64,000 bases of DNA from Streptantibioticus cattleyicolor NRRL 8057 = DSM 46488 (GCF_000240165.1 NC_017586.1:3100001-3164000), one strand, 5' to 3'. Shown: positions 8,961-17,259, numbered from the stretch's first letter. Numbers and translations: made by a program. Notes: generated by a model from the letters alone, not told the origin.

Positions 8961-11173
8961 GCGCGGGGGAGGGCCGGTCCGATGCGGTGCGGGACGGAGG
9001 TGGCTCCTCCGACCCCACCGAAGCCCCTCCGCCGCATCCGGACGACGATGATCCTGACCACGACGAGTTCGATCACCTCTTCACCGCTCCGGCCGGCTTA
9101 CCGCCGGAGGACGGCCGGCGCTACGTCATCTACGCCCCGAACGGAAACATCAACGCCGGCTCGGTCCACGGCGATCAGCACGTGGAGAACCGCAGCGGTA
9201 CCCCCGGTCCTCTCGGCCGACGTGTGGAAGCGCACGAAGGTCCCATCCCAGAACGTGAAGTGCTGGAGGCGCGGACGGGGTTCGCCACGCCGGAGTGGTT
9301 CCCGACCGCACTGGCCGAACTCGACACCGGCCTGCTGTTCCTCACCGGGGAGTCGGGTACCGGAAGGCGCACGGCGGCCCTGAACCTCCTGCACCGTCAC
9401 AGCGGCGGCAGTAAGGATCTGCGCGCGCTCGACAGCGATGTGGACCTGTCCTCCTGGCGCCCCACCCATGCCGGGACCCACGGCTATCTGGTCTACGGCC
9501 TGCTTCCCAAGCACCCGCTCAAGCCCGCACTCGTCGCCAATGTGAGACGGTTGCTGAGCGATGCCGGCGCACGCATGGTGATCGTGCTGCAGGACGACCC
9601 GGAGCTGGTGCGGGCCCTGGAGCGCGATCTCCACGTCTCCCCGGTACGGTGCGTTCCCCCGCCACCACGCACGGTCTTCGAGGCCCGGTTCGAAGCCGCG
9701 GTGCCCGACCCGGCGGACCGCGACCGGTTGCTGGACCGGCTGGAACCGGGTCTGCTGGACGAGTTGCTCGCCCCCGAACTGGTCCCGGCCCAAGTGGCCG
9801 AACTGGTCGGCATGGTGTGTGGGGCGGGCGACGGTGTCCCGGACGCCAGCGACCTGCGCGACCGCCTGAGCTTCCTCACGGAGGATGAGGCCCCGGAGTT
9901 GTTGCGCAAGCTTCACGAGGACCCTGACGGACTCGCCTTCCTGCTGGCGACGTGTGTCTTCGAAGGGCTCGACCACCGTGTGGTCCGGGAGGAGGCCGAG
10001 CGGCTTCTGTCGTTGGCGGACGGACGGCTGAGCTCGGTGCTGCCGGAGGACTCCGGCCGCGCCGACGGCAGCGGTGGCGGAAGCCGCCAGGAGGGTCCCC
10101 GTACCAACCCACGGTTCGTCTTCCGGCGTTCGCTCGAAGATCTGCTCCGGATCGTACGGGCCGAGCGGGCGCCCAGGGAGATCAGGACGGGCTCGGGCTA
10201 CACCTACGCCATGGAGCCCGTGCGGTTCACCCGGCACCGGCAAGGAGAGGCCGTGCTGAAGCATGTGTGGCGCGAGTACGGCCAGTTGTCCGGGCTGCTG
10301 ACCGACTGGATGGACACCGTCCCCCACGAGGAGGTCGAGCTGGCCCAGCCCGTCGGCCGTGTCATGGGGCTGGCCGCCGGGTGGGGCGGAGGCCGCCGCG
10401 CGCTCCTGCACATCCGCAAGCTGGCCGGTTCCGACCGGCGGACCAGCCGCACCATCGCCGCGTACGCCTTGGGCATGGCGGCGGAGGACCCGGTCCTGGC
10501 GAGCGAGGTCAAGCACCGCCTCAACGAATGGAGCAGCGGGCGCAGCCCCCAACTCCGCTCCACCGTCGCCTACGCCTGCGGGACCGATTTCGGTGTCGCC
10601 CGCCCCGATCTGGCGATGCGGCTGCTGCGGCGAGCGTACCGAGGGCTGGACGGCGACGAATACCCCATCGCCATGGGCATCCGCACCGCACTGCGCAACC
10701 TGTTCGCATCCGGCAACCAGAGGACGGTCTTCCGCCACTTGACCGAGTGGGCCGCCCGCACCGGCCATGACGCCGAGTTGTCGCTCGGTTCGTTCCCTTA
10801 CCTCCTGCAAGATCCCCGCTGGTTCCACGAACAGTTGCTCGGGGCCGGGGAGTTCACGGACGCCATCCTCGCGTTCGTCCACCGGGCCCTCGACGACGAG
10901 ACGCTGTTCGACACGACCTGCCGGTACCTGATCCAGTGGTGTCGCCTGGCCGCCTGGGACGAGCAGCAACGTACGGCTGTGGACATCTTGCTCTCCGCGC
11001 TCGCCCGGGAGATGAGTCACGGCGTCCTGCGGCTGTTCGTGGAGATCGACCGGCACGCCGACGCGGAGCTCGCCGGGCGCCCCGTCGCGCGGCGTGCGCT
11101 CGACGCGTGGCGTGGAGGCGAGCCGCAGCCGTCCAGCTTCGCAACCGTGCCTGGAGGACATGATGACGCCTGA
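8957..11173 (+). CDS. STAND-like P-loop protein with N-terminal Gly/Asn-rich motif and helical-repeat C-terminus
   Basis: 738 residues. Residues 1-55 are acidic and disordered. APNGNINAGSVHGDQHVEN (60-78) matches the tail of the upstream cyclase-like protein at 12 of 19 positions. A P-loop module follows: LLFLTGESGTGRRTAALNLL, with a degenerate Walker A (G131 to R138; Arg-Arg where Lys-Ser/Thr is usual), and MVIVLQDD (207-214) as a Walker B-like strand. The last ~350 residues look like alpha-helical HEAT/TPR-type repeats (for example RTIAAYALGMAAEDPVLASE). This is the sensor-ATPase-motif plan of bacterial NLR/STAND proteins; ATPase activity is doubtful. GTG start, translationally coupled to the cyclase gene; the end overlaps the next start. 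Confidence 0.72.
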   Translation: MSAGEGRSDAVRDGGGSSDPTEAPPPHPDDDDPDHDEFDHLFTAPAGLPPEDGRRYVIYAPNGNINAGSVHGDQHVENRSGTPGPLGRRVEAHEGPIPEREVLEARTGFATPEWFPTALAELDTGLLFLTGESGTGRRTAALNLLHRHSGGSKDLRALDSDVDLSSWRPTHAGTHGYLVYGLLPKHPLKPALVANVRRLLSDAGARMVIVLQDDPELVRALERDLHVSPVRCVPPPPRTVFEARFEAAVPDPADRDRLLDRLEPGLLDELLAPELVPAQVAELVGMVCGAGDGVPDASDLRDRLSFLTEDEAPELLRKLHEDPDGLAFLLATCVFEGLDHRVVREEAERLLSLADGRLSSVLPEDSGRADGSGGGSRQEGPRTNPRFVFRRSLEDLLRIVRAERAPREIRTGSGYTYAMEPVRFTRHRQGEAVLKHVWREYGQLSGLLTDWMDTVPHEEVELAQPVGRVMGLAAGWGGGRRALLHIRKLAGSDRRTSRTIAAYALGMAAEDPVLASEVKHRLNEWSSGRSPQLRSTVAYACGTDFGVARPDLAMRLLRRAYRGLDGDEYPIAMGIRTALRNLFASGNQRTVFRHLTEWAARTGHDAELSLGSFPYLLQDPRWFHEQLLGAGEFTDAILAFVHRALDDETLFDTTCRYLIQWCRLAAWDEQQRTAVDILLSALAREMSHGVLRLFVEIDRHADAELAGRPVARRALDAWRGGEPQPSSFATVPGGHDDA

Positions 11174-12113
11174 GAACGATCACCCCCTCTACGCCCGCGC
11201 CGCGCGCGCCCCGTGGCGGGAGATTCTGCGGCAGCGCTGGTCCGGCCGTCGCGACCGCGCCTTGGTGCTCCAGGACCGGGACGGAGGGTTCCACCTGGTC
11301 GGCCCCCGAAACCGCTCGGCCACGCCTCCCGGCCACTACGGGGCGCCCATGGGCCCGGCCGCTCCCCGCAAGACGCTGCGCGGGTACGACGGCGCGTTCC
11401 TCGTCCAGCTCGATGAACGGTCCGGAACGCGCAACGTGGCGCTGCCGACCGCGCAGGGTACGGACTCGGTCGAGCTGCGCGTGCTCTGGTGGGTGTATGA
11501 GCCCGTACAGACGGTACGCACACGGACCACACACGGATGGGCACCGGTACGCAAGGATCTCGACCAGCGGGTACGCCGGCTGGTGGACGAGTACGCCGCC
11601 GGGGGACACCGCCTCGGCACGCCCGGGATGGCGCAGCACCTTGCCGCGCCCCAGATGCTGCCGGACCGCGGGCTCGCCTACCGGGTCTCGGACATCTCGG
11701 CACGGGAATCCGACGACGAGCTGCGACCGGGACAGGCCGGCGAGGTCGATCTGCCGTACTCCTGGAACGCCGACCGCCGGGAGGAATACGAATTCTGCGT
11801 ACGGGCCGTGCGAAGCGGTCCAGCATCACTCGCGGCACTCTGGCTGCTCAGGCACCCCGATCAGGTCAGCCAGGTCCTGGGCTGGGTGGTGGACCACCGG
11901 ACCCTGATCCGGGGCGAAACCAACTGGCAGGACGAAATGGCCGCCCTCCTGGCCACGCTCACCTCGCAGGAGCGGCAAGAACTCTCCGAGCTCCTGCGTG
12001 ACCGGCTCGCCAACCTGGGCCGACGCGTCCCCCCGCGGGGGGATTCACCGGTGGAACAGGTGCCCCCGCCCACCGGCGTCAACGGCTGGTCGGTGAACCT
12101 GGCGGGAGGATGA
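11163..12113 (+). CDS. Unknown protein, third gene of the cyclase/STAND operon
   Basis: 316 residues; no family recognised. The N-terminus is basic with aromatic residues (YARAARAPWREILRQRW) followed by short strands and turns (DRDGGFHLVGPRNRSATPPG). The middle is Arg/Glu-rich (DLDQRVRRLVDEYAAGG). The C-terminus is mostly helical, rich in Trp and Leu (LAALWLLRHPDQVSQVLGWV), with a Pro-rich tail. No signal peptide or membrane helix. ATG 11163 (or the adjacent ATG 11160) follows GGAGGA (11153-11158), and the frame overlaps the STAND stop by 11-14 bp, so translation is coupled and the product likely works with the two upstream proteins. A terminator follows at 12209-12245. Confidence 0.7.
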   Translation: MTPENDHPLYARAARAPWREILRQRWSGRRDRALVLQDRDGGFHLVGPRNRSATPPGHYGAPMGPAAPRKTLRGYDGAFLVQLDERSGTRNVALPTAQGTDSVELRVLWWVYEPVQTVRTRTTHGWAPVRKDLDQRVRRLVDEYAAGGHRLGTPGMAQHLAAPQMLPDRGLAYRVSDISARESDDELRPGQAGEVDLPYSWNADRREEYEFCVRAVRSGPASLAALWLLRHPDQVSQVLGWVVDHRTLIRGETNWQDEMAALLATLTSQERQELSELLRDRLANLGRRVPPRGDSPVEQVPPPTGVNGWSVNLAGG

Positions 12114-12208
12114 CGGGTGTGACATACCGGCCGACCGTCTCACCAGGTCCGTCCCGCTGACCACCCCTCCGGCTGCGGGGCCGGACGCCCGCCCCGTGCC
12201 ACGGAACG

Positions 12209-12245
12209 CCGAAGGCCCCGACCGGTGAACGGTCGGGGCCTTCGG
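12209..12245. terminator. Strong stem-loop between operon and tRNA-Ser
   Basis: CCGAAGGCCCCGACC pairs perfectly with GGTCGGGGCCTTCGG (15-bp stem, 7-base loop). It can end the three-gene operon from the left and the tRNA-Ser transcript from the right. Confidence 0.8.
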
Positions 12246-12263
12246 TTCGCCTGACGGCGAGGG

Positions 12264-12348
12264 CGGAGGATACGAGATTCGAACTCGTGAGGGGTTGCCC
12301 CCAACACGCTTTCCAAGCGTGCGCCCTAGGCCACTAGGCGAATCCTCC
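12264..12348 (-). tRNA. tRNA-Ser(GGA)
   Basis: Acceptor stem GGAGGAT/ATCCTCC, a long variable arm, anticodon stem-loop CACGCTTGGAAAGCGTG with anticodon GGA, T-loop GTTCGAATC. CCA is not encoded. Confidence 0.95.
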
Positions 12349-12421
12349 GCGGCAAACATTACAAGACGCGGGGGGGTGGTTGCGAACTCGATCGGGGGTG
12401 GGCCGATCGGGTAGGCTGGGC

Positions 12422-12513
12422 GCAGCCCCTCACGTGGCGCTATCTCGCTGAACCCCCCCAGGGCCGGAAGGCAGCAAGGGTAGGTGAGCTCTGGCGGGTG
12501 CGTGAGGGGTCTT
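12422..12513 (+). ncRNA. ffs: Small signal recognition particle RNA (4.5S type)
   Basis: The hallmark apical core CAGGGCCGGAAGGCAGCAAG (GGAA tetraloop with the Ffh-binding symmetric and asymmetric loops) is present, closed by a terminal stem AGCCCCTCACG / CGTGAGGGGTCT. It binds Ffh to target nascent membrane proteins. Ends are approximate to a few bases. Confidence 0.93.
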
Positions 12514-12667
12514 GTCGTTGACGCGTCGGCCGGCCGGGGGGCGGATCGGGGCGTGACCAAGCGCACAGCGGCCGGGCGGGGGCGAATCCGGGGCGGGCGC
12601 CCGTCGTCACCCTCGTACCCCGGTGCCGCGGCTGCGCCTGGAGGGGATCGGCCGGTAGGCTTTCCGT

Positions 12668-12964
12668 GTGATCTTCAAGCGCATCGGCAGCAGTCGGCCG
12701 TATCCCGACCACGGCCGCATCAGCGCCCGCGAGTGGGCGGACGTCGCGCCACGCCCGGTACGCCTCGACCAGTTGGTCACCACCAAGGGCCAGCTCGACC
12801 TGGAGACGCTCCTGGCGGAGGATTCGACCTTCTACGGCGATCTCTTCGCCCACGTCGTGAAGTGGCGCGGCGATCTCTACCTGGAGGACGGCCTCCACCG
12901 GGCGGTACGGGCCGCGTTGCAGCAGCGGCAGGTGCTCCACGCCCGCGTCCTGGAGATGGACTGA
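12668..12964 (+). CDS. Conserved small actinobacterial protein, VapB-like annotation in relatives
   Basis: 98 residues (GTG start). The sequence MIFKRIGSSRPYPDHGR is near-invariant in Streptomyces as I remember it, and such proteins are often labelled VapB-family antitoxins. The middle has DLETLLAEDSTFYGDLFAHV and the end LYLEDGLHRAVRAALQQRQV, which reads more like a ParB/Srx-type fold (GLHRAVRA) than a ribbon-helix-helix antitoxin. No toxin-like gene is adjacent, so the toxin-antitoxin label is doubtful. Probably a soluble housekeeping factor; followed by a LytR_C gene 120 bp downstream. Confidence 0.75.
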   Translation: MIFKRIGSSRPYPDHGRISAREWADVAPRPVRLDQLVTTKGQLDLETLLAEDSTFYGDLFAHVVKWRGDLYLEDGLHRAVRAALQQRQVLHARVLEMD

Positions 12965-13084
12965 CGGGTCAACTCGGCGGGCCCGGGTCACCGGAAGGTG
13001 GGGGTTGACCCTTTCGGGTTGACGCTTGGGACGTTCGTTGATCATCTAGTAGGCCCAGGCGCCAACCGGCACTACGCTGCGCCC

Positions 13085-13738
13085 ATGAGCATGCTCACGC
13101 CGCCCGGCATGGGCGGGAAGTACCGCATCACCGGGAACCAGTACCCCCGCATGCGGCGCCCGCGCGGTCACCGTCGCCTGATCTTCGCCGCCGTCGCCGC
13201 GGTCGCCGTCGTGGGGCTCATCGGCTGGGGGACCGTGCAGCTCATCGACGTGTTCGCGGGCAAGGGCCAGCAGACGCGGATCAGCGCCGGCAAGGCCCCC
13301 GGGTGCGCCGGCACCGCGGGTACGGCCCGCAGGCCGGCCGGCGGCGCCCCGGCCGGCCTGCCCAAGCCCGGCTCGGTGACGGTCAACGTCTACAACGCCA
13401 CCCAGCACGGGGGCCTCGCCAAGACCACCGCCGACGAACTCAAGAAGCGCGGCTTCGCCATCGGCAAGGTCGGCAACGCCCCGGCGGAGTACGACAAGAA
13501 GGTGTCCGGGGCGGCGATACTGCTCGGCGGGCCCAAGGCCCAGGGCGCCCTGAAGGTGCTCGCCACCCAGGTGTCGGCGGCGCAGACCAGGACCGACGCG
13601 GGGCGGGGCGGCGGCGCGGACGTCGACCTGATCATCGGCGACAAGTTCTCCGCGCTCGACGCCAAGGAGACCGCCGACCGGGCACTGGCCGCCCTCACCC
13701 ACCCGGCCTCCGCGTCGCCGTCCGCCGGACACTGCTGA
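13085..13738 (+). CDS. Membrane-anchored LytR_C-domain protein
   Basis: 217 residues: short cytoplasmic N-terminus (MSMLTPPGMGGKYRITGNQYP on the coding frame), a membrane helix (LIFAAVAAVAVVGLIGWGTV, about 34-53), an extracytoplasmic spacer with a Cys, then the LytR_C domain: VTVNVYNATQHGGLAKTTADELKKRGF followed in shorter pieces by VDLIIGDKF. The last residue is Cys. Third protein of this type in 9 kb. ATG 13085 was chosen over an upstream in-frame extension because the family starts here. Likely works at the cell envelope; exact function unknown. Confidence 0.82.
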   Translation: MSMLTPPGMGGKYRITGNQYPRMRRPRGHRRLIFAAVAAVAVVGLIGWGTVQLIDVFAGKGQQTRISAGKAPGCAGTAGTARRPAGGAPAGLPKPGSVTVNVYNATQHGGLAKTTADELKKRGFAIGKVGNAPAEYDKKVSGAAILLGGPKAQGALKVLATQVSAAQTRTDAGRGGGADVDLIIGDKFSALDAKETADRALAALTHPASASPSAGHC

Positions 13739-13768
13739 CCGGAACGGGGCCGCGCGTGACGGGGACGG

Positions 13769-14404
13769 TCAGCCCGCCGTCCCGTACATGCGGTCGCCCG
13801 CGTCGCCGAGGCCCGGGACGATGTAGCCCTGCTCGTTGAGGCGTTCGTCGACGGAGGCGGTCACCACGGTGACCGGGCGGCCGGCGAGTTCGCGTTCCAT
13901 CAGGGCGACGCCCTCGGGGGCGGCGAGCAGGCAGATGGCGGTCACGTCGTCGGCGCCGCGTTCGATGAGCGTGTCGATGGCGGCCACCAGGGTGCCGCCG
14001 GTGGCCAGCATCGGGTCGAGGACGTAGACCTGGCGGCCGGAGAGGTCGTCGGGCATCCGGGTGGCGTAGGTGGACGCCTTGAGGGTGTCCTCGTCCCGGA
14101 CCATGCCGAGGAAGCCGACCTCGGCGGTGGGCAGCAGCCGGACCATGCCGTCGAGCATGCCGAGGCCGGCCCGCAGGATCGGCACCACCAGCGGACGCGG
14201 GTGCGACAGCCGTACCCCGGTGGTCTCGGTGACCGGGGTGGTGATGCCCACCTGCTCGGTGCGCACGTCCCGGGTGGCCTCGTAGGCCAGCAGGGTGACC
14301 AGTTCGTCGGCGAGCCGCCGGAAGGTGGGGGTGTCGGTGCGCCGGTCGCGCAGCGTGGTGAGTTTGTGCGCCACCAACGGGTGGTCGACGACGTGGATCC
14401 GCAT
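13769..14404 (-). CDS. upp: Uracil phosphoribosyltransferase
   Basis: 211 residues. Makes UMP from uracil and PRPP (pyrimidine salvage, cytoplasm). Starts [20 protein letters not shown], as in the family. The PRPP-binding loop is [18 protein letters not shown], and the uracil-binding end is [17 protein letters not shown]. Length is normal. The frame stays open far upstream but only this part is real. Divergent from a small unknown gene, convergent with the LytR_C gene. Confidence 0.97.
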   Translation of the reverse strand: MRIHVVDHPLVAHKLTTLRDRRTDTPTFRRLADELVTLLAYEATRDVRTEQVGITTPVTETTGVRLSHPRPLVVPILRAGLGMLDGMVRLLPTAEVGFLGMVRDEDTLKASTYATRMPDDLSGRQVYVLDPMLATGGTLVAAIDTLIERGADDVTAICLLAAPEGVALMERELAGRPVTVVTASVDERLNEQGYIVPGLGDAGDRMYGTAG

Positions 14405-14534
14405 GCCCTCGACATTAACCGAGGTCGTCGGCGCCGGACGCCGCACGTCGGCGGTCCGCCCGGAGGGTTCCGGCGCATCTTTCGCCGGGGCCGGGGAAGA
14501 GGTGTCCCTACGCCGTACGTAGCTGTCCGTAGGG

Positions 14535-14777
14535 GTGGTGGCCATGGCCAACGAGCGGGAGACGCGCGACGCGGACGGAGAGCCGGGAGGGACGGCCGAC
14601 GGCTCCGCCGCGGTATCCGGCCGCGCCGCCGACCGGGACGCCGAACGCCGTCGCCGCCGGGCCCTCTTCCTCCGCGAACTCAGCGAGGCCAGGGAACTGC
14701 GGGCCAGGGTCCAGCCCCGCCGCGCCCGGGCGGCCCGCATGCGGCAGCAGATGCGGATGCGAACGTTCCGCTGGTGA
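14535..14777 (+). CDS. Small basic protein of unknown function
   Basis: 80 residues, GTG start (or ATG 14544). An acidic/Gly-rich N-terminal half is followed by a strongly Arg-rich helix ([20 protein letters not shown]) and [13 protein letters not shown] at the end. It could bind nucleic acid, but no domain is recognised. Placed 130 bp from the upp start on the other strand. A weak GTAGGGG sits upstream. Confidence 0.5.
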   Translation: MVAMANERETRDADGEPGGTADGSAAVSGRAADRDAERRRRRALFLRELSEARELRARVQPRRARAARMRQQMRMRTFRW

Positions 14778-15374
14778 CCGGGACGTCGGGGGCCTGGCCG
14801 GCCGGGCAGTCCGGCACCGGCACACCGGGGTGCCCGGACGCAAAGCCTGCCGCCCGCCGGACGCGGACACGGCGCAGATCCCGGGAGCCGCAACCGCGGA
14901 AGGCCCGCCGGGCCCCGGAGCGCCGAAGCCCTCCGCAGTCCGACGCCGGCGCCGTCTCCCTCCCCCGGCCCACCCGGCGTGGCCGCCGCACACCCGTCCC
15001 GACGCCGGCGGAGAGGGGCGCTTCCGCTGCTAGCGAAACGTCCACTCTTGGCCAACGATCTTCCCGCCGACACGCGCGGCCGGGGCGCGAGCCGTCCCGA
15101 GGTGCGTCCCGGGCGGGTTCGGGGCGCGGGCGCCGGGGGGCCGTCCGGGGGCGCCGGGGCAGGCCGCAGCGGCTGTCGGAGATCGGCCGAAACCATGCGC
15201 CACACCCACCCCGGGACCGCCCGGCAACCGGCCATGAAGCCGAAAAAACGTACCCGGCCTGCCACGACGCAGTGCGGAAGACCTCTCGCAACGCTTAGGT
15301 TTCTGCCACGATGCCGAGTGGGCGGGGCTGTCCCCGTCCGTCCGGGCACACCTAAGACCAGTGGGAGAGTCACG
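14778..15374. other. Gene-free stretch upstream of the tadA operon
   Basis: About 600 bp of very GC-rich sequence without a convincing gene on either strand. The last 100 bp are less GC-rich (around CGCAACGCTTAGGTTTCTGC, 15287-15306) and probably contain the promoter of the tadA-associated gene. Confidence 0.5.
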
Positions 15375-15917
15375 GTGTACTTCGCCGCACTGCTCGCGCG
15401 CACCGAGGACGGGTGGGAAGCGAGCGACACGGAGCTCGACGATGTGGAGACCCTCGCCGACCTGGCCGATCTCGCCCGAGAGGCCACGGCCGACGACGAG
15501 ACGGTGCTCGTCCTGATCGAGCAGGAGGATGCGTGGTTCGCGGTCGTCCGGGTGGACGGCGAGGAGGATCCGCGCATCTACGTCTCGGACGCCACCGCCG
15601 CGTCCCGCAGCTCGTACGGGGAGATCCTGCTCACCGACGAACTGCTCGGCCGCGGGCCGGAGGACGTGGACGACCTGGCCGACCTCGATCTGGACGGCAC
15701 CGAGGACGGCGAGGAGACGGGGACGGAGGACGAGGACGCGGCGGACGACAACCACACCACCCCGGCCGGCCCGGTCGGGGAGGCAGACCTCCTCGCCGAC
15801 TTCGGGGTGAGCGAGAAGCAGCTCACGGCGCTCACCGCCGAGGTGGTCCCCGGGGACGCGCTGGGCGAGATCGCCGAGGCGCTCGGCTGCGCCGAGGTGC
15901 TGGAGGCGGTCCGCTGA
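15375..15917 (+). CDS. tRNA adenosine deaminase-associated protein
   Basis: 180 residues, very acidic. The N-terminal domain ([20 protein letters not shown]...) has alternating strands and helices. A Glu/Asp-rich linker (about 100-130) is followed by a helical C-terminal domain ([19 protein letters not shown]). The family is found next to tadA in actinobacteria; its biochemical role is not established. GTG 15375 has GGAGAG (15364-15369). The stop overlaps the proposed CTG start of tadA. Confidence 0.85.
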   Translation: MYFAALLARTEDGWEASDTELDDVETLADLADLAREATADDETVLVLIEQEDAWFAVVRVDGEEDPRIYVSDATAASRSSYGEILLTDELLGRGPEDVDDLADLDLDGTEDGEETGTEDEDAADDNHTTPAGPVGEADLLADFGVSEKQLTALTAEVVPGDALGEIAEALGCAEVLEAVR

Positions 15918-16450
15918 CCATCGACCGTCCGGACCCGCTGCGGGACCCCTGGACCGCGGCCATGCGGCTCGCCCTGGAGGAGGCGGCACTGGCGCCTCGT
16001 ACCGGGGACGTGCCGGTGGGCGCGGTCGTCCTCGCGCCCGACGGCACCGTCCTCGGCCGGGGGCGCAACGAGCGGGAGGCCACCGGCGACCCGACCGCCC
16101 ACGCCGAGGTGGTGGCCGTCCGCCGGGCCGCCGCCGCCCTCGGGGAGTGGCGGCTGACCGGCTGCACCCTGGTGGTGACCCTGGAACCGTGCACCATGTG
16201 CGCGGGCGCCATCGTCCTCGCCCGGCTCGACCGGGTCGTCTACGGCGCCCGTGACGACAAGGGCGGCGCGGCCGGCTCGCTGTGGGACGTGGTGCGTGAC
16301 CGCCGGCTCAACCACCGGCCCGAGGTGGTGTGCGACGTGCTCCCCGAGGAGTGCGCCCGGCTGCTGACCGACTTCTTCCGCACCGGGGGTGGCGCGGGCG
16401 GGTCCGGGGCCGGGAGGGCGGATTTCAACGCACGGCCCGGCGTCCGCTAA
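15914..16450 (+). CDS. tadA: tRNA-specific adenosine-34 deaminase
   Basis: Deaminates A34 to inosine in tRNA-Arg(ACG), which is encoded in this same window at 39435. The zinc site is visible: HAE (in PTAHAEVVAV) with catalytic Glu, and PCTMC. There is no ATG/GTG in frame before ATG 15962, yet the preceding codons read DPLRDPWTAAM, which matches the N-terminus I remember for streptomycete TadA. GGAGG (15902-15906) lies seven bases before CTG 15914, overlapping the upstream TGA, so a CTG start is proposed; ATG 15962 is the fallback. A Gly-rich tail ends the protein. Confidence 0.9.
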   Translation: MTIDRPDPLRDPWTAAMRLALEEAALAPRTGDVPVGAVVLAPDGTVLGRGRNEREATGDPTAHAEVVAVRRAAAALGEWRLTGCTLVVTLEPCTMCAGAIVLARLDRVVYGARDDKGGAAGSLWDVVRDRRLNHRPEVVCDVLPEECARLLTDFFRTGGGAGGSGAGRADFNARPGVR

Positions 16451-16460
16451 GCTTCCTCTC

Positions 16461-16547
16461 GGTAGCGTGTCCGAGCGGCCTAAGGAGCACGCCTCGAAAG
16501 CGTGTGAGGGGGCAACTCCTCCGTGGGTTCAAATCCCACCGCTACCG
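16461..16547 (+). tRNA. tRNA-Ser(CGA)
   Basis: Acceptor GGTAGCG/CGCTACC, anticodon stem-loop CACGCCTCGAAAGCGTG with anticodon CGA, long variable arm, T-loop GTTCAAATC. CCA is not encoded. Confidence 0.95.
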
Positions 16548-16556
16548 CTCTTCGAC

Positions 16557-16590
16557 CGAAGGCGTCGGCTCTTGCGAGCCGGCGCCTTCG
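16557..16590 (+). terminator. Terminator after tRNA-Ser(CGA)
   Basis: CGAAGGCGTCGGCTC pairs with GAGCCGGCGCCTTCG around a TTGC loop (15-bp stem with one G-T pair), ten bases after the tRNA. Confidence 0.8.
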
Positions 16591-16689
16591 GCGTTCCCGC
16601 CCCCGTCCGGCGGGCGCTCGACAAAACCGCCCGCGACAAGGGACCTTGGTGCCCGGCAGAAACCGGAACAGCGGGGAGGACGGCGGGGC

Positions 16690-16854
16690 ATGGCGCAGGC
16701 GCGGAAGATAATCGTGGTGATCCTCGTCGTCTTCGTGCTCTACACGATCATCACCTCCCCGGTCCGGGCGGCGCAGTTGGTCCAGGTAGGGTTCGAGGGC
16801 ATTTCGAGCGCCGCCAAGGCCGTCGGCCAGTTCATGTCCTCGCTCGTCAACTGA
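16690..16854 (+). CDS. Small single-pass membrane protein
   Basis: 54 residues. A short basic start (MAQARK) is followed by one membrane helix (IIVVILVVFVLYTIITSP) and an amphipathic tail (GFEGISSAAKAVGQFMSSLV). GGAGGA (16675-16680) supports ATG 16690. Function unknown; similar tiny proteins are conserved in Streptomyces at this locus as far as I recall. Confidence 0.75.
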   Translation: MAQARKIIVVILVVFVLYTIITSPVRAAQLVQVGFEGISSAAKAVGQFMSSLVN

Positions 16855-16916
16855 CGTCCCCGCGGGGCCGGCCGGAGCCCGCGCGGCGCTTCCGCAGCGG
16901 CCCGCTAGGAGCTCCC

Positions 16917-17210
16917 GTGATCCGACACCTGGTCCTGTTCAAGCTCAACGAGGGCGTCGACCGCGACGACCCGCGCGTGGTCGCGGGGGTGCGGGCCTTC
17001 CAGGAGCTGGGCGCGAGCATCCCGGAGCTGACGTCCTGGGAGTGCGCCTGGAACATCACGGACCGGCCGATCGCCTACGACTACGCGATCAACTGCACCG
17101 TCGCCGACCGGGACGCCCTCGTGCGTTACCTGGAGCACCCCGCTCACCAGGCGGGCGTCGCTCAGTGGAAGGAATTCGCCACCTGGGTGATCGCGGACTA
17201 CGAGATCTGA
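16917..17210 (+). CDS. Dabb-family alpha/beta-barrel stress-response protein
   Basis: 97 residues. A ferredoxin-like Dabb domain: it begins VIRHLVLFKLNEGVD, then VRAFQELGASIPELTSWECAWN, and ends LEHPAHQAGVAQWKEFATWV. These proteins are dimeric; the molecular function in Streptomyces is unclear. GTG 16917 has AGGAG (16907-16911). Confidence 0.87.
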   Translation: MIRHLVLFKLNEGVDRDDPRVVAGVRAFQELGASIPELTSWECAWNITDRPIAYDYAINCTVADRDALVRYLEHPAHQAGVAQWKEFATWVIADYEI

Positions 17211-17259
17211 GCGATCCCCCGCCAGCATCCGGGCGAACCCTTCGCCACCGGCATCCGGA

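Noticed and set aside
12668-12964. Toxin-antitoxin module around the VapB-like protein
   Set aside because: No PIN-domain or other toxin-sized gene is adjacent; neighbours are the SRP RNA and a LytR_C gene, so only the remembered label suggests an antitoxin.
14405-15577. Upstream extension of upp to a 602-codon frame
   Set aside because: The family starts [15 protein letters not shown] at 14404; upstream sequence is low-complexity and overlaps other genes.
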